64,000 nucleotides of DNA from Benincasa hispida (Eukaryota; Streptophyta; Magnoliopsida; Cucurbitales; Cucurbitaceae): positions 309,133 through 373,132 of the forward strand of contig NW_024065251.1 of NCBI RefSeq assembly GCF_009727055.1, read 5' to 3'. A program made the position numbers and the translations under genes. Positions 32,929 through 46,426 of this stretch are shown here, piece after piece (positions within the stretch are counted from its first letter, which is position 1; every line of letters begins with the position of its first letter). The notes under the pieces were generated by a model. The model saw only the letters and a program-made list of their open reading frames with translations, was not told the origin of the DNA and ran no database searches.

Positions 32929-34792
32929 TGTTAGGTTTTTTATGTCCTAAAACTCGCAGTTTGTAAAATGATAAATATTTTCTATAATCAATATACTTAT
33001 TATTGATTTCATAAATTGTATGAAAGTCTAGATCCAATAAACTAAGACCCATGACTATTATATGAGTACTTGAACTTTATATGGAGACATAAGAGTGGAT
33101 CAGGTTCGAGTAAATAGTCAAAGTGATCTATGGTACATGAATAAGGTTGGGTACCTTATTCTAGTAACACCATTGGATGCGGCCTACTCTGTAGTTGTTA
33201 TAAAGAGTTGTAAAGTGCTACATACGATGTGATCCTAATTTATACATGTTATGACATGAGGAGTGAGGGCATACTATGCAATGAGTTGCATAAGATCAAA
33301 CCAAGAAATAAGTCACTCTTACTTTATAACGTTGTTTACTGTATAAGACTAACTTTTTCACCTAGGTGAACCTAGGTAACTCAATCTTAATCCTGAGCTA
33401 ACTATGAACTCCTGTTTATTCGAGATTGCCCTTAGATTTGCATAGGTGAGGGTTGGCTCAACAGTGCCGGCTCAATAAGACTCCCATTTCAGGGGTAAGA
33501 CCAAATAGATAGCTGAGGACATAGGGTGCAAGACGGAGTTTATGCTACCTGATTTAGGGACAGGAGAAAGGTTGTTCTCTCAAGTACTGAATCCAGGTCT
33601 TGAACGAGGGGCCCCACCCTCTCACTAGCCTGAGAGAGTTTGATTTAGTGATTGGATCACAAACCAGTTGTTTATTAGAGGATCAGTAGGGACTTGAGGA
33701 ATGAGACGTAATCTTGGGGGTAAAATAGATATTTGACCCAACCGTTATTATGAACAACCTGTGAAGGGTCAACTTGCTAATTATGGTTAAATCATGTAGA
33801 CATAATATATCTACAATGAGGGGAGTGCAACTGTGGCCTTTAGTGGAGTGACCCATTAGTTAACGAATGGGAATTAATCTGGTCTAATGAGTTTAGCCAA
33901 TTAATCTCGGAACGTTGGAGCCCACGATCTGTAGGTCCGCGAGGTCCCCCTACTAGCTCATAACGGATTAGCTCTAGAATAGCGTGATAAGTTAATTTGA
34001 ATCGTTCAAATTAGAATTAAGGGAATTAGTAATTATATGAGATATAATTACATGTTTAATTTGAGAATTAAACGAGATAGGAGAATTTATATATTTAAAT
34101 ATGGTTAAATATATAAAGATGGATATGTGTTAAAATTAATTTAATATTTGATATTAAATTAATTAAGTTTTATTTAATAATTAATTTATGAAATTAATAA
34201 TTTTCATATTTTAAAATAAAATAGATTTTATAAATCAAATTTTGATTTTGAATAAAATGGGAATTTGAAAAGCACTAAAGAAAAAGTTGATTTATTATCC
34301 AATTTCATTGCTCACAAGAAGCAGTTCTAATTTTTGCCTTGTTGCATCTCGCAAGGTTTAAAAAAAAATATGCCATAAATTAATGTAAAAGAAGAAGCGA
34401 GTCTAAGTTATATGAAAAAAAAGATTTGGAGTGAAATATCGGCATGCAATCTATAGAGAATTTGAGATAAAATTCGGTTTGGAAGATAAGTGTCTTCAAA
34501 CAAGATTACTACAGTGAGCATTGTCTCTTTCATCCCTTATTCCAAGCTTGTTTGAATCCCACAAATCAAATCTAAGCACCGAGAGAGATAGTGGGGAAGA
34601 TCTTGAGATGGTCTGCAACAAGATTTGGAGAAGATAGCAGCTAAAGAATGAGCGTTGAAGAAGTTTACTCAAGAGATATGTCTTGAAACTCACTTGTTTT
34701 TCTACAAGAGCATGCTTTATATTTTGCCAAAAATTAGTGAATTTGAGTTCTTAGATGATCTTTGCTTCTGTTGTTGCTGATTCAATCCTACA
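32929..34792 (+). repeat. Copia long LTR with unmatched flanks
   Basis: 1864 bases, TGTTAGGTTTTTTATGTCC...ATCCTACA. The conserved core spans about 33050-33990. No primer site follows and no true polypurine tract precedes. The flanking five-mers (GGAAA and CAAGT) differ, and the left neighbour is Gypsy while the right neighbour is Copia RNase H. Confidence 0.9.
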
Positions 34793-35431
34793 CAAGTACC
34801 TTTGGAGAATGAGGGACTATATGCTTGTGTATGGAGAGGATTTGGTCCTTATAGGATACACGGACTTTAACTTTCAGATTGATTGGGATTCTCGAAAATC
34901 CACATCTGGTCAGTTGTTACTCTGAATGAAGGAGCTATAGTTTGGCGAAACATCAAGCAAGGATGCAGACTCTACTATGGAAGCGAAAATACGTAGCTGC
35001 TTGTGAAGCTGTTTGGCTTAAAAAAGTTCCTTACTGATTTGAAAGTTGTTTCAAATATGTCTTTGCCCAACAACACTTTATTGATCATAATAGTGGTGCT
35101 GTGGCAAATTCTAAGAGAACCTAGGAGTCATTGAAAAGGAAACACATAGAGCAAAAGTATCATTTGATTCGGAAGATTGTGCATCAAGGTGACGTAAATG
35201 TCATAAAGATCCTTAGGAGCACAACGTTATTGATCCATTTACAAAGGCTTTCACGGCTAAAGTGTTCGGAGAGTCACCTAGGAAGTCTGGGTCTACGGGA
35301 CAGCGCATATTATCTATGTGCAAGTGGGGAGATGTTTAGCTGGGGTATAGTGTATGCCTAGTTTATTTGTATTTTGTAATTTATTTGTATTGTACATTTG
35401 GGCTCCTTAAGCTTTAGGACACGTGTGAGAT
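34793..35431 (+). pseudogene. Copia RNase H fragment and 3' tail
   Basis: It begins mid-protein with KYLWRMRDYMLVYG and goes on to LIGYTDFNFQIDWDSRKSTSG, the RNase H region. Frame changes follow at about 34920, 34990 and 35010. Late pieces include EQKYHLIRKIVHQGDV (35150-35200). The tail before the LTR ends 'acacgtgtgagat'. It is the same protein family as 38807-39590 and 56794-57594. Confidence 0.85.
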
Positions 35432-36213
35432 TGTTGGGACTGGTGTCCTAAATCTCTTGTATTCTCGTAGTTTGTAAACATTGTACAAAACAAATTGTTA
35501 TTAATAATAATTGTTATTTTATGAGCATACACATCAATCCAACAAACTAAGATATCCTAGTTATTTTATGTAATTTAAAACTGTATGTAAGGACATAACG
35601 AGTGATCATGTTTAAATGGTAACCTAAACGGTCTGTAGTATATGCATAAGGTTGGGTACTTATCCTGATGACACTATGCATACGACTCACTTGGTAGATG
35701 TTACAAGTGTTGTAAAGTACTAACAAATGATCTGATTCTGATCATTCATGTGGAGACATGTGAGCGGGGGTATATATATGAGTCACACCAGAGTGTATGT
35801 TTAGAGACTGGACCACGAAATGATTAGTCTCATTATATAACACCGTTAATAGTAGAGGCTTACGTTTCACCAAGATGACCATGGGTGACATGACCTGAAT
35901 CCTGAGTGAGTTGTGAACTCCTGCCTATGAAGGCAGTCTTTTGATTTGTATGGGTGAGAATGGCCAGATGCCAACTCAATATACTTACCATTTGGGGATT
36001 CGTTTGATTGGGAAGCTGGGAACACAACTATACAAGAATGATTTACTCATTCCCTGATGTCGAGGTAAATAGATAAATTGCTCCCTTAAGAGCTGATTTT
36101 GGGGCTTGAACAATGTGGTCACACCCTCTCCTGGCTCGAGAGGGACTTGGTCATAGTTGGACTATGACTTATTGTTAATTAGAGGGATCAATGGTACTTA
36201 AGAAGTTAGATAT
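35432..36213 (+). repeat. Copia type B-like LTR, left part
   Basis: It begins TGTTGGGACTGGTGTCC after a polypurine tract. The LTR is split at 36213 by a minus-strand solo LTR and continues at 38224-38317. Its remaining right part is deleted. Confidence 0.88.
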
Positions 36214-38223
36214 TGAAGGAAATCGAACATGAGGAATTCTATGAGCAGCGGAATGATTGTTCCAAATTTCAATCGTATTTGAACAACAACAATTACAGTT
36301 AAGAAACGTAAACATACAGGATATGCACAATACGAAATTACAACATGCTTTACATAAGATCAAGGGATAGAATTATACATACCTTTGAAGATTCATCTTC
36401 AACACTCTTGATCACGAACGCTCGTTCAACCAACAAGACAATAATCACGAACGCTCAAACACTTCGATCGCCACACAGCACAATCACAACAACCACGAAC
36501 ACAATGATCTCCAAGACCACGAACACAACGAACGACCTCCAAAAATCTCGAACTATGTCGAGTTGAGTACGACACCACCACAATGCCTACCTTGGTATTC
36601 TCTGTGTGAGAATCTAGAAGTGTGGGCTTTGTGTGGACTTGGTTAGAGGACGAGACCGGAGGCAGAACAATCGTGTAAACAATTTAGCAAGTGGGAGATG
36701 ACAAGGTCTATCGTATAGATGATGCCCAATCGTTTAACAAATGCTCTACGATCGTTTAGCAAAAGCTCCGCAATCGTTTAGCTAAAGGTCAGCTGAGTGA
36801 ACTATCGTGTAGTGTCACTAAACGATCACTAGTCTCTCTTCAGCTATCGTTTAGTAAATCTCATTCACTTGACAGCCACCGTGAATCTTTCCGAGAATGG
36901 AAAATCTCAATCATCAACTACTAAATTTAGGAATTTTTTTTTCCTTTTATCTCAGGGTTACCATGAAACCACCAATAACCTCTCACTCAATTGGTTATTA
37001 GAGAAAAAAAGATAATTATCCAATAATAAATATTATTATAAATATATATGATAACCAACTTACCATACTATATTTATAAACTATAGTTTTAATATTTCAT
37101 CTCATGAAACATATAAACCACAACTCTTTTTCTATTTCATCGTACTTAATATAAATCTCATTTACATTAATCCTCCACTTGATGTATCTCATACATCACA
37201 CCGATCATATCATATATAATCGAATTATCTATTGTCAATTTGAACATTTCAAATCAATACCAAGAACTGATTCTCAACTTGAATCCATTGAGCTACCAAG
37301 GGAACCTTCTGGACATGTAGCTCGAAGCTCTAACAGTACGTGAATAACCGACTAAACTCTTTAGTCACGGGATCCACCATCTGTTAACTGCTAGGTACTC
37401 CACTGATCCCTCTAATGAGTACAGCTGGGCCAATAACCGTTATGCCCTTGTAGTTACATCTAACTTCTTAAGTACCACTGATCCCTCTAATAAACATAAG
37501 TCATAGGCCTACTATGACTGAGTCCTCTCTTCCAAAGAGAAGCTATGGCCACTATCTTCAAGCCCCGAAATCAGCCCTTAAGGGAGCAATCTATCTACTT
37601 ACCCCTCAGGGGTAGGATTGAATTCCCTCTTGTGTAACTGAGTTTCCAGCTCCCAAATCAGACAAGTCCCCAAAAAGGTAGGTATGTTAAGTTGGCAATA
37701 TGGCCACTCTCACCCATACTAATCAAAGGACTGCCCTCAAAGGCAGGAGTTCCTAAAACACTCAGGATTGAAATCATGTCACCTATGGTCGTTTAGGTGA
37801 GATATAAGTCTCCAGTATCAACGGCATTATATATAGAGACTAGTCATCTCGTGGTCCGGTCTTATACAAACTCTTTATATAGGACACCCCCGTTCGCATG
37901 TCTCCACATGAATGGTCAGGATCTACCATTTGTAGTAGTTCAAAACATTTGCTAACCTCTACAAAGCAGGCCGTATCCGTAATGTCACCAGGATTAGGTA
38001 TCCCTCCTTAATCCTTATACTATAGACCTAATTAGGTTATCAATTAAGGCATGATCCACTTGTATATCTCATATACATGCTTAAGTTTACATACAATAAC
38101 CATGGAGGTTTGTTTTTTGGATATGAGTAAATGCCAGATAAAATAACTCTTATTTTATTCATAACAATTTGAATAAATTACAAACTATGAGACCCCGGGA
38201 GAATTAGGACACCAATCCCAACA
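36214..38223 (-). mobile_element. Solo Copia LTR (type C), minus strand
   Basis: On the minus strand it runs TGTTGGGATTGGTGTCC...GATTTCCTTCA, 2010 bases. The flanks GATAT (36209-36213) and GATGT (38224-38228) are a target duplication with one change. It contains the conserved core (about 37260-38040, minus), a TA-rich part, and a CGATCG-type array at 36706-36863. The same end type (CCTTCA) is found in the LTR at 63010. Confidence 0.9.
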
Positions 38224-38317
38224 GATGTAACTATAGGGGAAAAACGGTAATTTTGACCCAGCTGTACTTATGAGTAATTTGTGAAGGGTCATCGCACTGT
38301 TGACTAGTTATATCCTA
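38224..38317 (+). repeat. Copia type B-like LTR, continuation, truncated
   Basis: It carries on the interrupted LTR ('aactataggggaaaaacgg...gacccagctg') and stops at 'gttatatcc', after which RT coding sequence begins directly. About 1.1 kb of LTR plus primer site, leader, gag, protease and integrase are missing. Confidence 0.85.
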
Positions 38318-39632
38318 TGAAGAAACTTTCTCTCTTGTTGCTATGATAAAATCTTTCTGGATTCTCTTGTCTATTGCAACATATTATGACTATGAGATAT
38401 GACAAAAGGACATAAAAACTTCCTTTTGAAGAGATAATCTACATGACTCAATTAGAAGGACTCATAGTACAAGGTCAAAGGCAAAGAATTTGCAAGCTCA
38501 ATCGGTCCATCTATGGTTTGAAACAAGCATTTAGATCTTGGAACATGAGTTTTGACGTTGTGGTCAAAACCTATGGCTTTAATCAAAATGTTGATAAACC
38601 TTGTGATTACAAGAAGATCATTAACGGCTCAATAGCTTTCTTGGTGTTGTATGTGGATTATATCCTACTCATTTTGAATGATGTAGGTTTTTTTGACCAA
38701 AATTAAGGAATGGTTAGCTGTTTAGTTCCAAATGAAAGATTTGGGTGAAGCTTAGTATGTTCTAGGGATCCAAATTATAAGGGGTTGTAAGAACAAAACA
38801 CTAGTTTTGTCTCGAGCATCGTATGTCAACAGAATTCTTGTCAAGTATTCGATGCAGAATTCCAAGAAAGGTTTACTACCTTTTAGGCATGGAATTGTTC
38901 TTTCTAAGGAACAGTGTCCTAAGACACTTCAAGAGGTTGAGGAGATGAGATGCATTCCTTATGCATCTGTGGTAGGTAGTCTTATGTATGCCATGTTGTG
39001 TACTAAGCTTGATATCTGCCATGTCAGGATTGGTCAGTAGATATGGTCCAATCCAAGATTTGATCATTGGACATTGATCAAAGCCATTCTCAAGTATCTT
39101 AGAAGAACAAGAAACTATATGCTTGTGTATGGTGTTAAGGATTTGATCCTTATAGGATACAATGACTCTGGTTTTTAGACTGATAAGGATTCTAGGAAAT
39201 CCACATCAGGATTAGTGTTCACTCTAAATGGAGGAACTATAGTATGATGGAGAATCAAACAAGGATGTATTCTAGATTCCACAATGGAGGAAGAATATAT
39301 AGCTGCTTGTAAACCTGCTAAGGAAGCTGTGTGGCTAAAAAATTTTCTGGTAGATTTGGAAGTTGTTTCAAACATGACTTTGCCCATCACCCTTTACTGT
39401 GATAACAGTGGTGCAGTGACAAACTCCAAGGAGCCTCGTGGTCACAAATGTGGAAAGCATATAGAGCGCAAGTATCATCTAATTAGGGAGATTGTGCAAC
39501 GAGGAGATGTGATTATCACATATATTATCTTGGAGTACAACGTTGCTGATCCATTTATAAAGGCTCTTACAGCTAAAGATTTTTAGCGTCACCTGGAGAG
39601 CATGGGTCTACGAGATATGAGTCACTTAATCT
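38318..39632 (+). pseudogene. Copia RT and RNase H
   Basis: It enters at ETFSLVAMIKSF, the RT domain. It then shows [16 protein letters not shown] (38495-38550) and the catalytic box as LYVDYILLILN (38650-38685), with tyrosine in place of the second aspartate. The connection follows with SLMYAMLCTKLDICHV (38975-39020), then RNase H at 39284-39586 with EEEYIAACKPAKEAVWLKNF, TLYCDNSGAV and KHIERKYHLIREIVQRGDV. Breaks occur at 38440, 38706, 39040 and 39240. The tail leads to the LTR at 39796. Confidence 0.9.
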
Positions 39633-39795
39633 AGGGCAAGTGGAGATGTTATTGGGTATATTTTATGTCCTAGTTTATTGTATTGCATTTGATACTGTAC
39701 ATCCCATTTTTGGTACTTAATACTTTATACTCTACTTATTCATTGTATTGTATTTGATACGTTACAAGCCACTCGTTTTAGGACGAGTGGGAGAT

Positions 39796-41774
39796 TGTTG
39801 GAGTTAATGTCGTAAATCGAGTGTTTCTTGTAGTTTGTAAAGACAAATTATATATCTAATAAAATAAGAGGTATTTTATTAATGTTTAGACTACATTAAA
39901 TCAATTCAATAAACTAAGATCCAAAGTTATTTTATGAAACTTAAACATGTATGTGGAGACATACATGTGGATTACGTTTAAGTGATAACCTAAACGGTCT
40001 GTAATAGATGGATAAGGCTGGGTACCTTATCTTGGTGACACTCTGATTACGGCCTGCTTTATAAATGTTACAATTGTTGTAAAGTGTTACAAATGATCTG
40101 ATCCTGATCGCTCATGTGGAAACATGCGAGCAGAGATATTCTATACAAAGAGTTTGTATAACAACGAACTGCGAAATGAGTAGTCTCTTTATATAAAACC
40201 ATTGCTAAAATAGACTTACATTTCTCTCGAATGACCATAGGTGACTTGACCTTAATCCTGAATGAGTTGTAAACTCTTATTTATGAGGGCAATCCTTTGA
40301 TTTGCATGGGTTAGGGTGGCCTTGTTAGCCGACTCAACAAGCCTACCATTTTGGAGACTTGTCCGAGTAGGGAGTTGGGAACACAACTACACATGATGAA
40401 ATTCACTCCTTTCCTGACCTTAGGGAAAGTAGATAAATTGCTACCTTAATAGCTGATTTCAGGTCTTGAACATTGAGGCTTCAACCTCTCACTGGTCTGA
40501 GAGATGTTAGTTTATAATTGGACTATAAACTGTTTGTTCATTAGAGGGATCAATGGTACTTAAGGAGTTAGATGTAACTATAGGGGTAAAACGATATTTT
40601 GACCCAGCTATAGTTATGAGCAATTTGTGAAGGGTCGACCTGCTGTTGATTGGTTATATTCGTGGACACAAAAATAAATCTATAATGCAAAGAGTGCAGC
40701 TATTGGTCTTTAGTGGAGTGATCGATAGTTAATGAAAATTGATTAATTTAATTAAAGAGTTTAATTAATTAATTTTATATCATTGGAGCTTCTAATCTGT
40801 AGATCTATAAGGTTCCCTAGCTTACTAAAGGATATATAAGCAGAATGGTTTGAATTGTTCAAATCAATTGCATATTAATGAGATTAATATAATATGGTTA
40901 ATTATAGACGTGATCTATAATTAAGTGAGAAAAATATTTGAATAAGATTCAAATATTAAATAGATGTATACATATAAATATGTGATAATTATATGTTGAT
41001 TAATTCTTTATTAAATATTATTTAATATAGTCATTTAATTGACTAATTAATGGTATATTAATTAATTAATTAATTAATTAATTTTTGAGAAGTAGAGATA
41101 AATAAACATGTGATGTTTATTAATTAATTAATTAATTATATATATTAAATTAGATNTTAATTAATTTTTGAGAAGTAGAGATAAATAAACATGTGATGTT
41201 TATTAATTAATTAATTAATTATATATATTAAATTAGATTTAATATATATACGATTATTTAATTATTGGACTAACTAATTAAATAAAAGTTATTAATTAAA
41301 TTAGAACTAGAGTAGGAATAAGAATGACTAGGAGAAGGGGGTCACCACTCCTCTCTATAAATAGGTCTTCATGGCCCATGTTTGTGACACAGATGAATTG
41401 AGAATTATGAATCCTAATTTCCTACTACTTTTCTCAAAATATTTCTTCTTTTTTTCTACTGCTTCTTGTTCTTCTTCTAAGTCTTGGAGACCACACATCC
41501 AATTCTTGGGATCCTAGAGAATAACAAGGTTCACTTACAGTGGTATCCCCTTGATCATTGAAGAGATGTTCCGAAGAAGATGTGAGAAAATCGTGAAGAA
41601 TTTGAAAATCTACAAAGGTAAAGTTTAGCTCTTCCCTCTTTTATTCTCTTAAATGCATGCTAATCTTGATTGTTTATTAATTATGTTATTATTTTTATAT
41701 AGTATTTTTTATGTAAAATTGAAAACAAAATTGCAAGGCGATCACATGATTCCGCTTGGGATTTGATCCCTTCA
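39796..41774 (+). repeat. Copia type B 3' LTR
   Basis: 1979 bases, TGTTGGAG...CCCTTCA, preceded by 'gagtgggagat'. The conserved core is at about 39930-40860 and the perfect hairpin at 40576-40615. A TA-rich part includes an 82-base block present twice around a single N (41074-41155 and 41157-41238). Confidence 0.93.
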
Positions 41775-42200
41775 GCTAGAAATATGGTGAGAAAAATTTG
41801 ACTTGATAAGGCTCAACCCAAAAGTACTCCAACATCCACTCATGCCAAAGTCAACCAAGACTCTGAAGTTGAACATGTTGATGAGAGTCTTTATAGAAGT
41901 ATGATAGGGAGCTTGTTGTATCTAACAGCTAGTCATCCTAACATTGCTTTTGCCTTGGGTGTCTGTGCTTGGTGTTAAGCTAACCCAAGAACCAGCCATA
42001 TGACCAGCATGAAGAGCATCCTAAAATATGTGCATAGTACGATTGACTATGGTCTTTTGTACACTTTTGATACAAATCCTGTTCTAGTGGGGTATTGCAA
42101 TGCTAACTAGGCTGGGTGTACTGAAGATAGAAAAAGTACATCAAGTGGATGTTTTCAAACAGAGTTATTCGAGTCCTCCCCATTCTCCCAATTTAGTGAA
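41775..42200 (+). pseudogene. Sirevirus-like Copia RT end and RNase H start
   Basis: The plus strand gives LDKAQPKSTPTSTHAK, then DESLYRSMIGSLLYLTASHP, KSILKYVHSTIDYGLLY and EDRKSTSSGCF. This wording is typical of Sirevirus-type Copia pol. Stops replace tryptophan or glutamine codons in several places (about 41803, 41975, 42110). Shortly after 42155 the RNase H is deleted and another frame begins. The 5' part of this element is missing; the LTR at 39796-41774 cuts it. Confidence 0.85.
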
Positions 42201-42994
42201 CTTGCATGTTAATTAAGGTAATGCCTTAGCTATACTCACTGAGAATCCCGTGCATGTTTTCGATCTTTTAGAAATTGTTGAAATTTGCCCTCTTGCTATC
42301 ATGTCGTATGTTGGCTGTCGTGATTGTCCTCCTTCTGATGGTGTTAATGGTTATTTAAATGTGAATTTGTTACCGTCTGTTTCTCTTGAGCATTATCTTG
42401 TGTCTTCCCCTTTGCATGTGTTGTCTGGGTCTTACATTGTTTCTGAGAATCCTGGTATGCCTTCTTCTGCTAGTATTAACTCATGTGTGAATATCTCTCC
42501 TGGTACTTATATTTCAAGTAAGGTTAAAGAAATTGTTGATCAAGATATTATTGGTGTTTCTTCTACCATTGGTAGCTCTTCTGTTTTAATCTCCCAACCT
42601 GTTCATGATTCAAAAGTAAGTGCAAATGATGATATATTCCTACTGATGAAAATGTTGAGCATAATGATCCCATCCCTGCTGACAATAGTACCATTCCTAC
42701 TGTTGAAAATGTTGGTCGTTCCTCTGTCCCTAGAGAAATTGCTTCCCAAAACCCTAACATTGATGTTGGTCAACATGTGTTTGACAAAGAAATTTCTTCT
42801 GATTCTTCTGATGACCATGTTGTGCTTGCTAAACTGGGCAAGCGTAAAAAGAAGAAGATGATCACATTGTCATAGAATCCTGATCCCTCATCCAGAACTC
42901 GCTTGAGACTTCCTCCTTCTTCAGAGGAACCTTCTGATCATGTATATGGTGCTCACCCTCACTCATTTTCAGATACAATGGATGTCACTATGGC

Positions 42995-44418
42995 TGATAA
43001 CTGGTAGAAATACAAGTTATTAAAGCTCAAATTATTAAAAACAATGGGAGAAAGCGATGGTAAAATAGGCAATATTATGATCGAATGCGATAAACTAAAA
43101 GAAAATTGCGATCGCTAATGCTCATCACATAAAAACAGTTAAAATTACATTATTCTATGCAGGTACAATGTGATGGCGCATTTGAGTTTGCGATCCAAGT
43201 GCACAATGCAATGGCGCGTTTGAGTTTGCGATCCAAGGGTACCTCAAAGATGATCGCGTAAAAACTTTACATAAAGGCGACAACATAATAAATCATGATG
43301 GGACGTAAAGCTGAAAAAGAACAATTCAGAAATACAGTTGAGACTGTTGAAAGACCATACCATTGCAAATACATTGAACTTCTGGTGACTATTAGACGGC
43401 GCAACAGGGTATGGAAATTAATGCTACCCAACCACGCAATCATTAGTGAGAAGAACTGCTTTGCCTAGAAGTCTATAAATACCTAATGCTACCAAACTAA
43501 AAGAGAGAGCGCGAGGAGGCAAGGCGAAGCCAAGGGAAGGGAATTATTGAGAGGAAATTAATTTTCGGAGAGGTCGAGAGACTGACAAAATTAACAAGAA
43601 GGAGAGACACCCAACCCTTCGAGAGCAAGATTCTACAATTCGAGAAAGAGTTAAAGTGATAAGAGCAGTGTAAAAAGCCAGAGAAGCAAGACATTGCTTA
43701 CTTGGCTTGATACTTTTTACACCATTTATTGCTTTGTACTCAACACTTTGTTTGCAAAAATAGAAACTTCATTTCAATTTATGACCAGTCTCTCCCCACC
43801 ATGCATGAGTAACTAAATTTGTGAATGGGTTGAGAAGTATTTAGCTGGATGATTTAAGCTATGTACTTTATGCGATCATCTTGTCTTATGTATACTTCAT
43901 TCATCATTTGGAGTACTTGAGATAGTAGTCTAAAGATAGAATCTATGCTTGAGAGAGTCGGATTAGATCGCATAAGTAAAAGTGTAGACTTAGAAATAAG
44001 TTCTATCTACTACATTCCATACACATTGCATGCATCCTAGAAATAGGAAATATGGCATTATGCATTGAGAATTGTAGTGCTTAATATTTGTGTATAGCAT
44101 GATCGCATGACTTGTACAAAATCTTAAGAAATGCTAGCTAAATCTCTTCTCATCATTGCATACTTGTTACAACAACACCCTTTCATTGCTCCACATTTAA
44201 TTCCATCACATTAGAAAATCTATGTTAAATCACCATCTACTTCTTTATCACCATCGCAATAGTCTCAGAGAGTTCGTCGCATATCTATTTAGTAATCCCT
44301 GCATTCGACCCTGTACTTACCAGGACTCTAAGAAAGCTTATACTTGGGCTTTGTTAGGAAAACTTGCATGATCATCGCATCCACACATCCTTACATCGCA
44401 GGATAAATCAACGCATCA
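42995..44418 (+). mobile_element. D-family (Athila/TAT-like) solo LTR
   Basis: 1424 bases, TGATAACTGG...ACGCATCA, with perfect ATGGC duplications on both sides (42990-42994 and 44419-44423). It has 'tctataaatacc' at about 43472 and 'gcattcgaccctgtacttacc' at about 44301. No coding sequence is seen. Confidence 0.95.
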
Positions 44419-44538
44419 ATGGCCCTTAAAAGAGTGACTAATAGAACTGGTCATAGAAAGATTCCTCCAGATATTCCTTTGGTTCCCATTAATGGGGTTT
44501 CCTTCCACTGTGAAGAGAATGTTCGAAAATAGAAGTAT

Positions 44539-46426
44539 TGTTGGGAATGTTCTAAAACTCGCAATTCGTAATCATGGAAACATATTCTATTTATCAATAA
44601 AAGTATTGTTGAAGCATTTATTAAATAAAAGTGTTATTGAAATTGCATTATGTAATAAAATTCTAACAAACCAATCCGTGTCAATAGTATGAATACTATA
44701 ACTTTATGTAGAGACATAAAAGAGATCAAGTTATAATACATAGCCAAAAAGGTCTATAAGTATATGGATGAGATTGGGTACCTCATCTTGGGGACACTAT
44801 GGATACGACCTACTTTGTATACTGATACAAACCACGTGATCCCGAAATCGTTCATGTGGAGATATGTGAGTAGAGACATCCTATGCAAAAGAGTTTTGTA
44901 TAAGACCGGACCATGAAATAGTCACTTTTTCTTTATAACAATCGTTTACTTTTAAAACTGACTATTTCAATTCGATGACCTAGGGCAATTCGATCTTAAT
45001 CCTGAGCTAACTATGAACTCCTTTTTATTCAAGATTATCCTTTGATCTGTATAGGTAAGAGTAGTTTCACAACACTGCTCAACAAGCTTCCCATTTTGGG
45101 ATAAGACCGAATAGATAGTTAGGGACATAGTTTTGCAAGATGGAATTCACTTCTACCCGTTTTAGGGCTAGCAGATAGGTTGTTCCCTTAAGTACTGATT
45201 CCTGGTCTTGAACAAAAGGGCTCCACCTTCTCATAGCCGAGAGGGACATGATTTATTAGTTAAACTATAAACCAATTATTCAATAGAGGATCGATGTGAG
45301 CTTAAGGAGCAAGATATATTTACAGGGGTAAAATGGTAATTATTAACCTAGCTGTAAATACGAACGACTTGTGAAGGATTGACTTACTGATTATGGTTAA
45401 ATCAAGTGGACAAAAATATATCTACAATGAGGAGAGTGCAAGCATTAAGCTATAGTGGTGTGTCTCGGTGATTAACAAATATTGATTAATTCAGGTTAAA
45501 GAGTTTAACTGATTAATCTCAAATAATTGAAGCTCATGATCTGTAGGGCCTTAAGGTCCCTCTACTAGCTCGTAAAAGATTAAACCTTGGATTAGAAAAT
45601 TGAGCAAATTTGAAGTTTTCAAATTTGGAATTAGGGTTTAAATTTGAAATGTTTAAATTCAATTTAGGGTTTGGATAATTATATTTGATATAATTAAACA
45701 TTTAAATTTATGAAATTAAACGTAATTTGAAAGTTTAAAATATTTAAATATTGATCACATGAATAGGATTCATGTTTGAACTAGATGTTTCATTAATTTA
45801 ATATTTAATATTAAATTATTAATTAATTAAATTTATTTAATAAATTATTTAAATTAAATCAAAATTCAAATTTAGAAAAATCATTTTTTTAGAAAAATGA
45901 ATTTTAGTTTAATTTAATTAAGTTAAATTAAATTAAATTTGAAAATTTAGTGAAAATATCTATCTTTTGAATAATTAAGTAGATTTTTCCACATTTTCAC
46001 ACCTATCCATTAAACTCAAATGGAGTTTGAAGTGTCAATATGCTGAGACATAGTGCTTGCATGGATCGACTTAATAAAAGCTTCAAAATTTTGAGAATTG
46101 AGGATGATGCAAGTGGATTTTCACATAAATTTTTTAGACTCCTCAAACACTCTTACTCTCTATTTCAATTAAGCTCTATTGAGAGTTTCCACCACTCAAT
46201 TCAAGGCTGAGATTAGTAGAGAAGCTCCTCTTGGTGGTCTACTAATGATTTGGAGATCAAATTTGTAAAGTTCAGCTAGGATCAAGAGTGATTCTACAAA
46301 GGTATAAACATATAAAACCCTCTTTTTATGAAAATTGTTTTAAGCATGCTTTTAAACTCAAATTAAGTGTAATTAGAGTACTTAATGATTTTGTTTGCTT
46401 CCACTTTATGTATGTTTTCTCTATCA
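44539..46426 (+). mobile_element. Copia solo LTR
   Basis: 1888 bases, TGTTGGGAATGTTC...TTCTCTATCA, with perfect AGTAT duplications (44534-44538 and 46427-46431). It has the conserved core (about 44700-45600) and a perfect eight-pair hairpin at 45318-45359. Confidence 0.95.

Noticed and set aside
42250..42861. A 203-codon open frame as an independent membrane protein
   Set aside because: Its hydrophobic C-terminal half is produced by a frame change near 42630; in the other frame the text is acidic and continues the envelope-like region.
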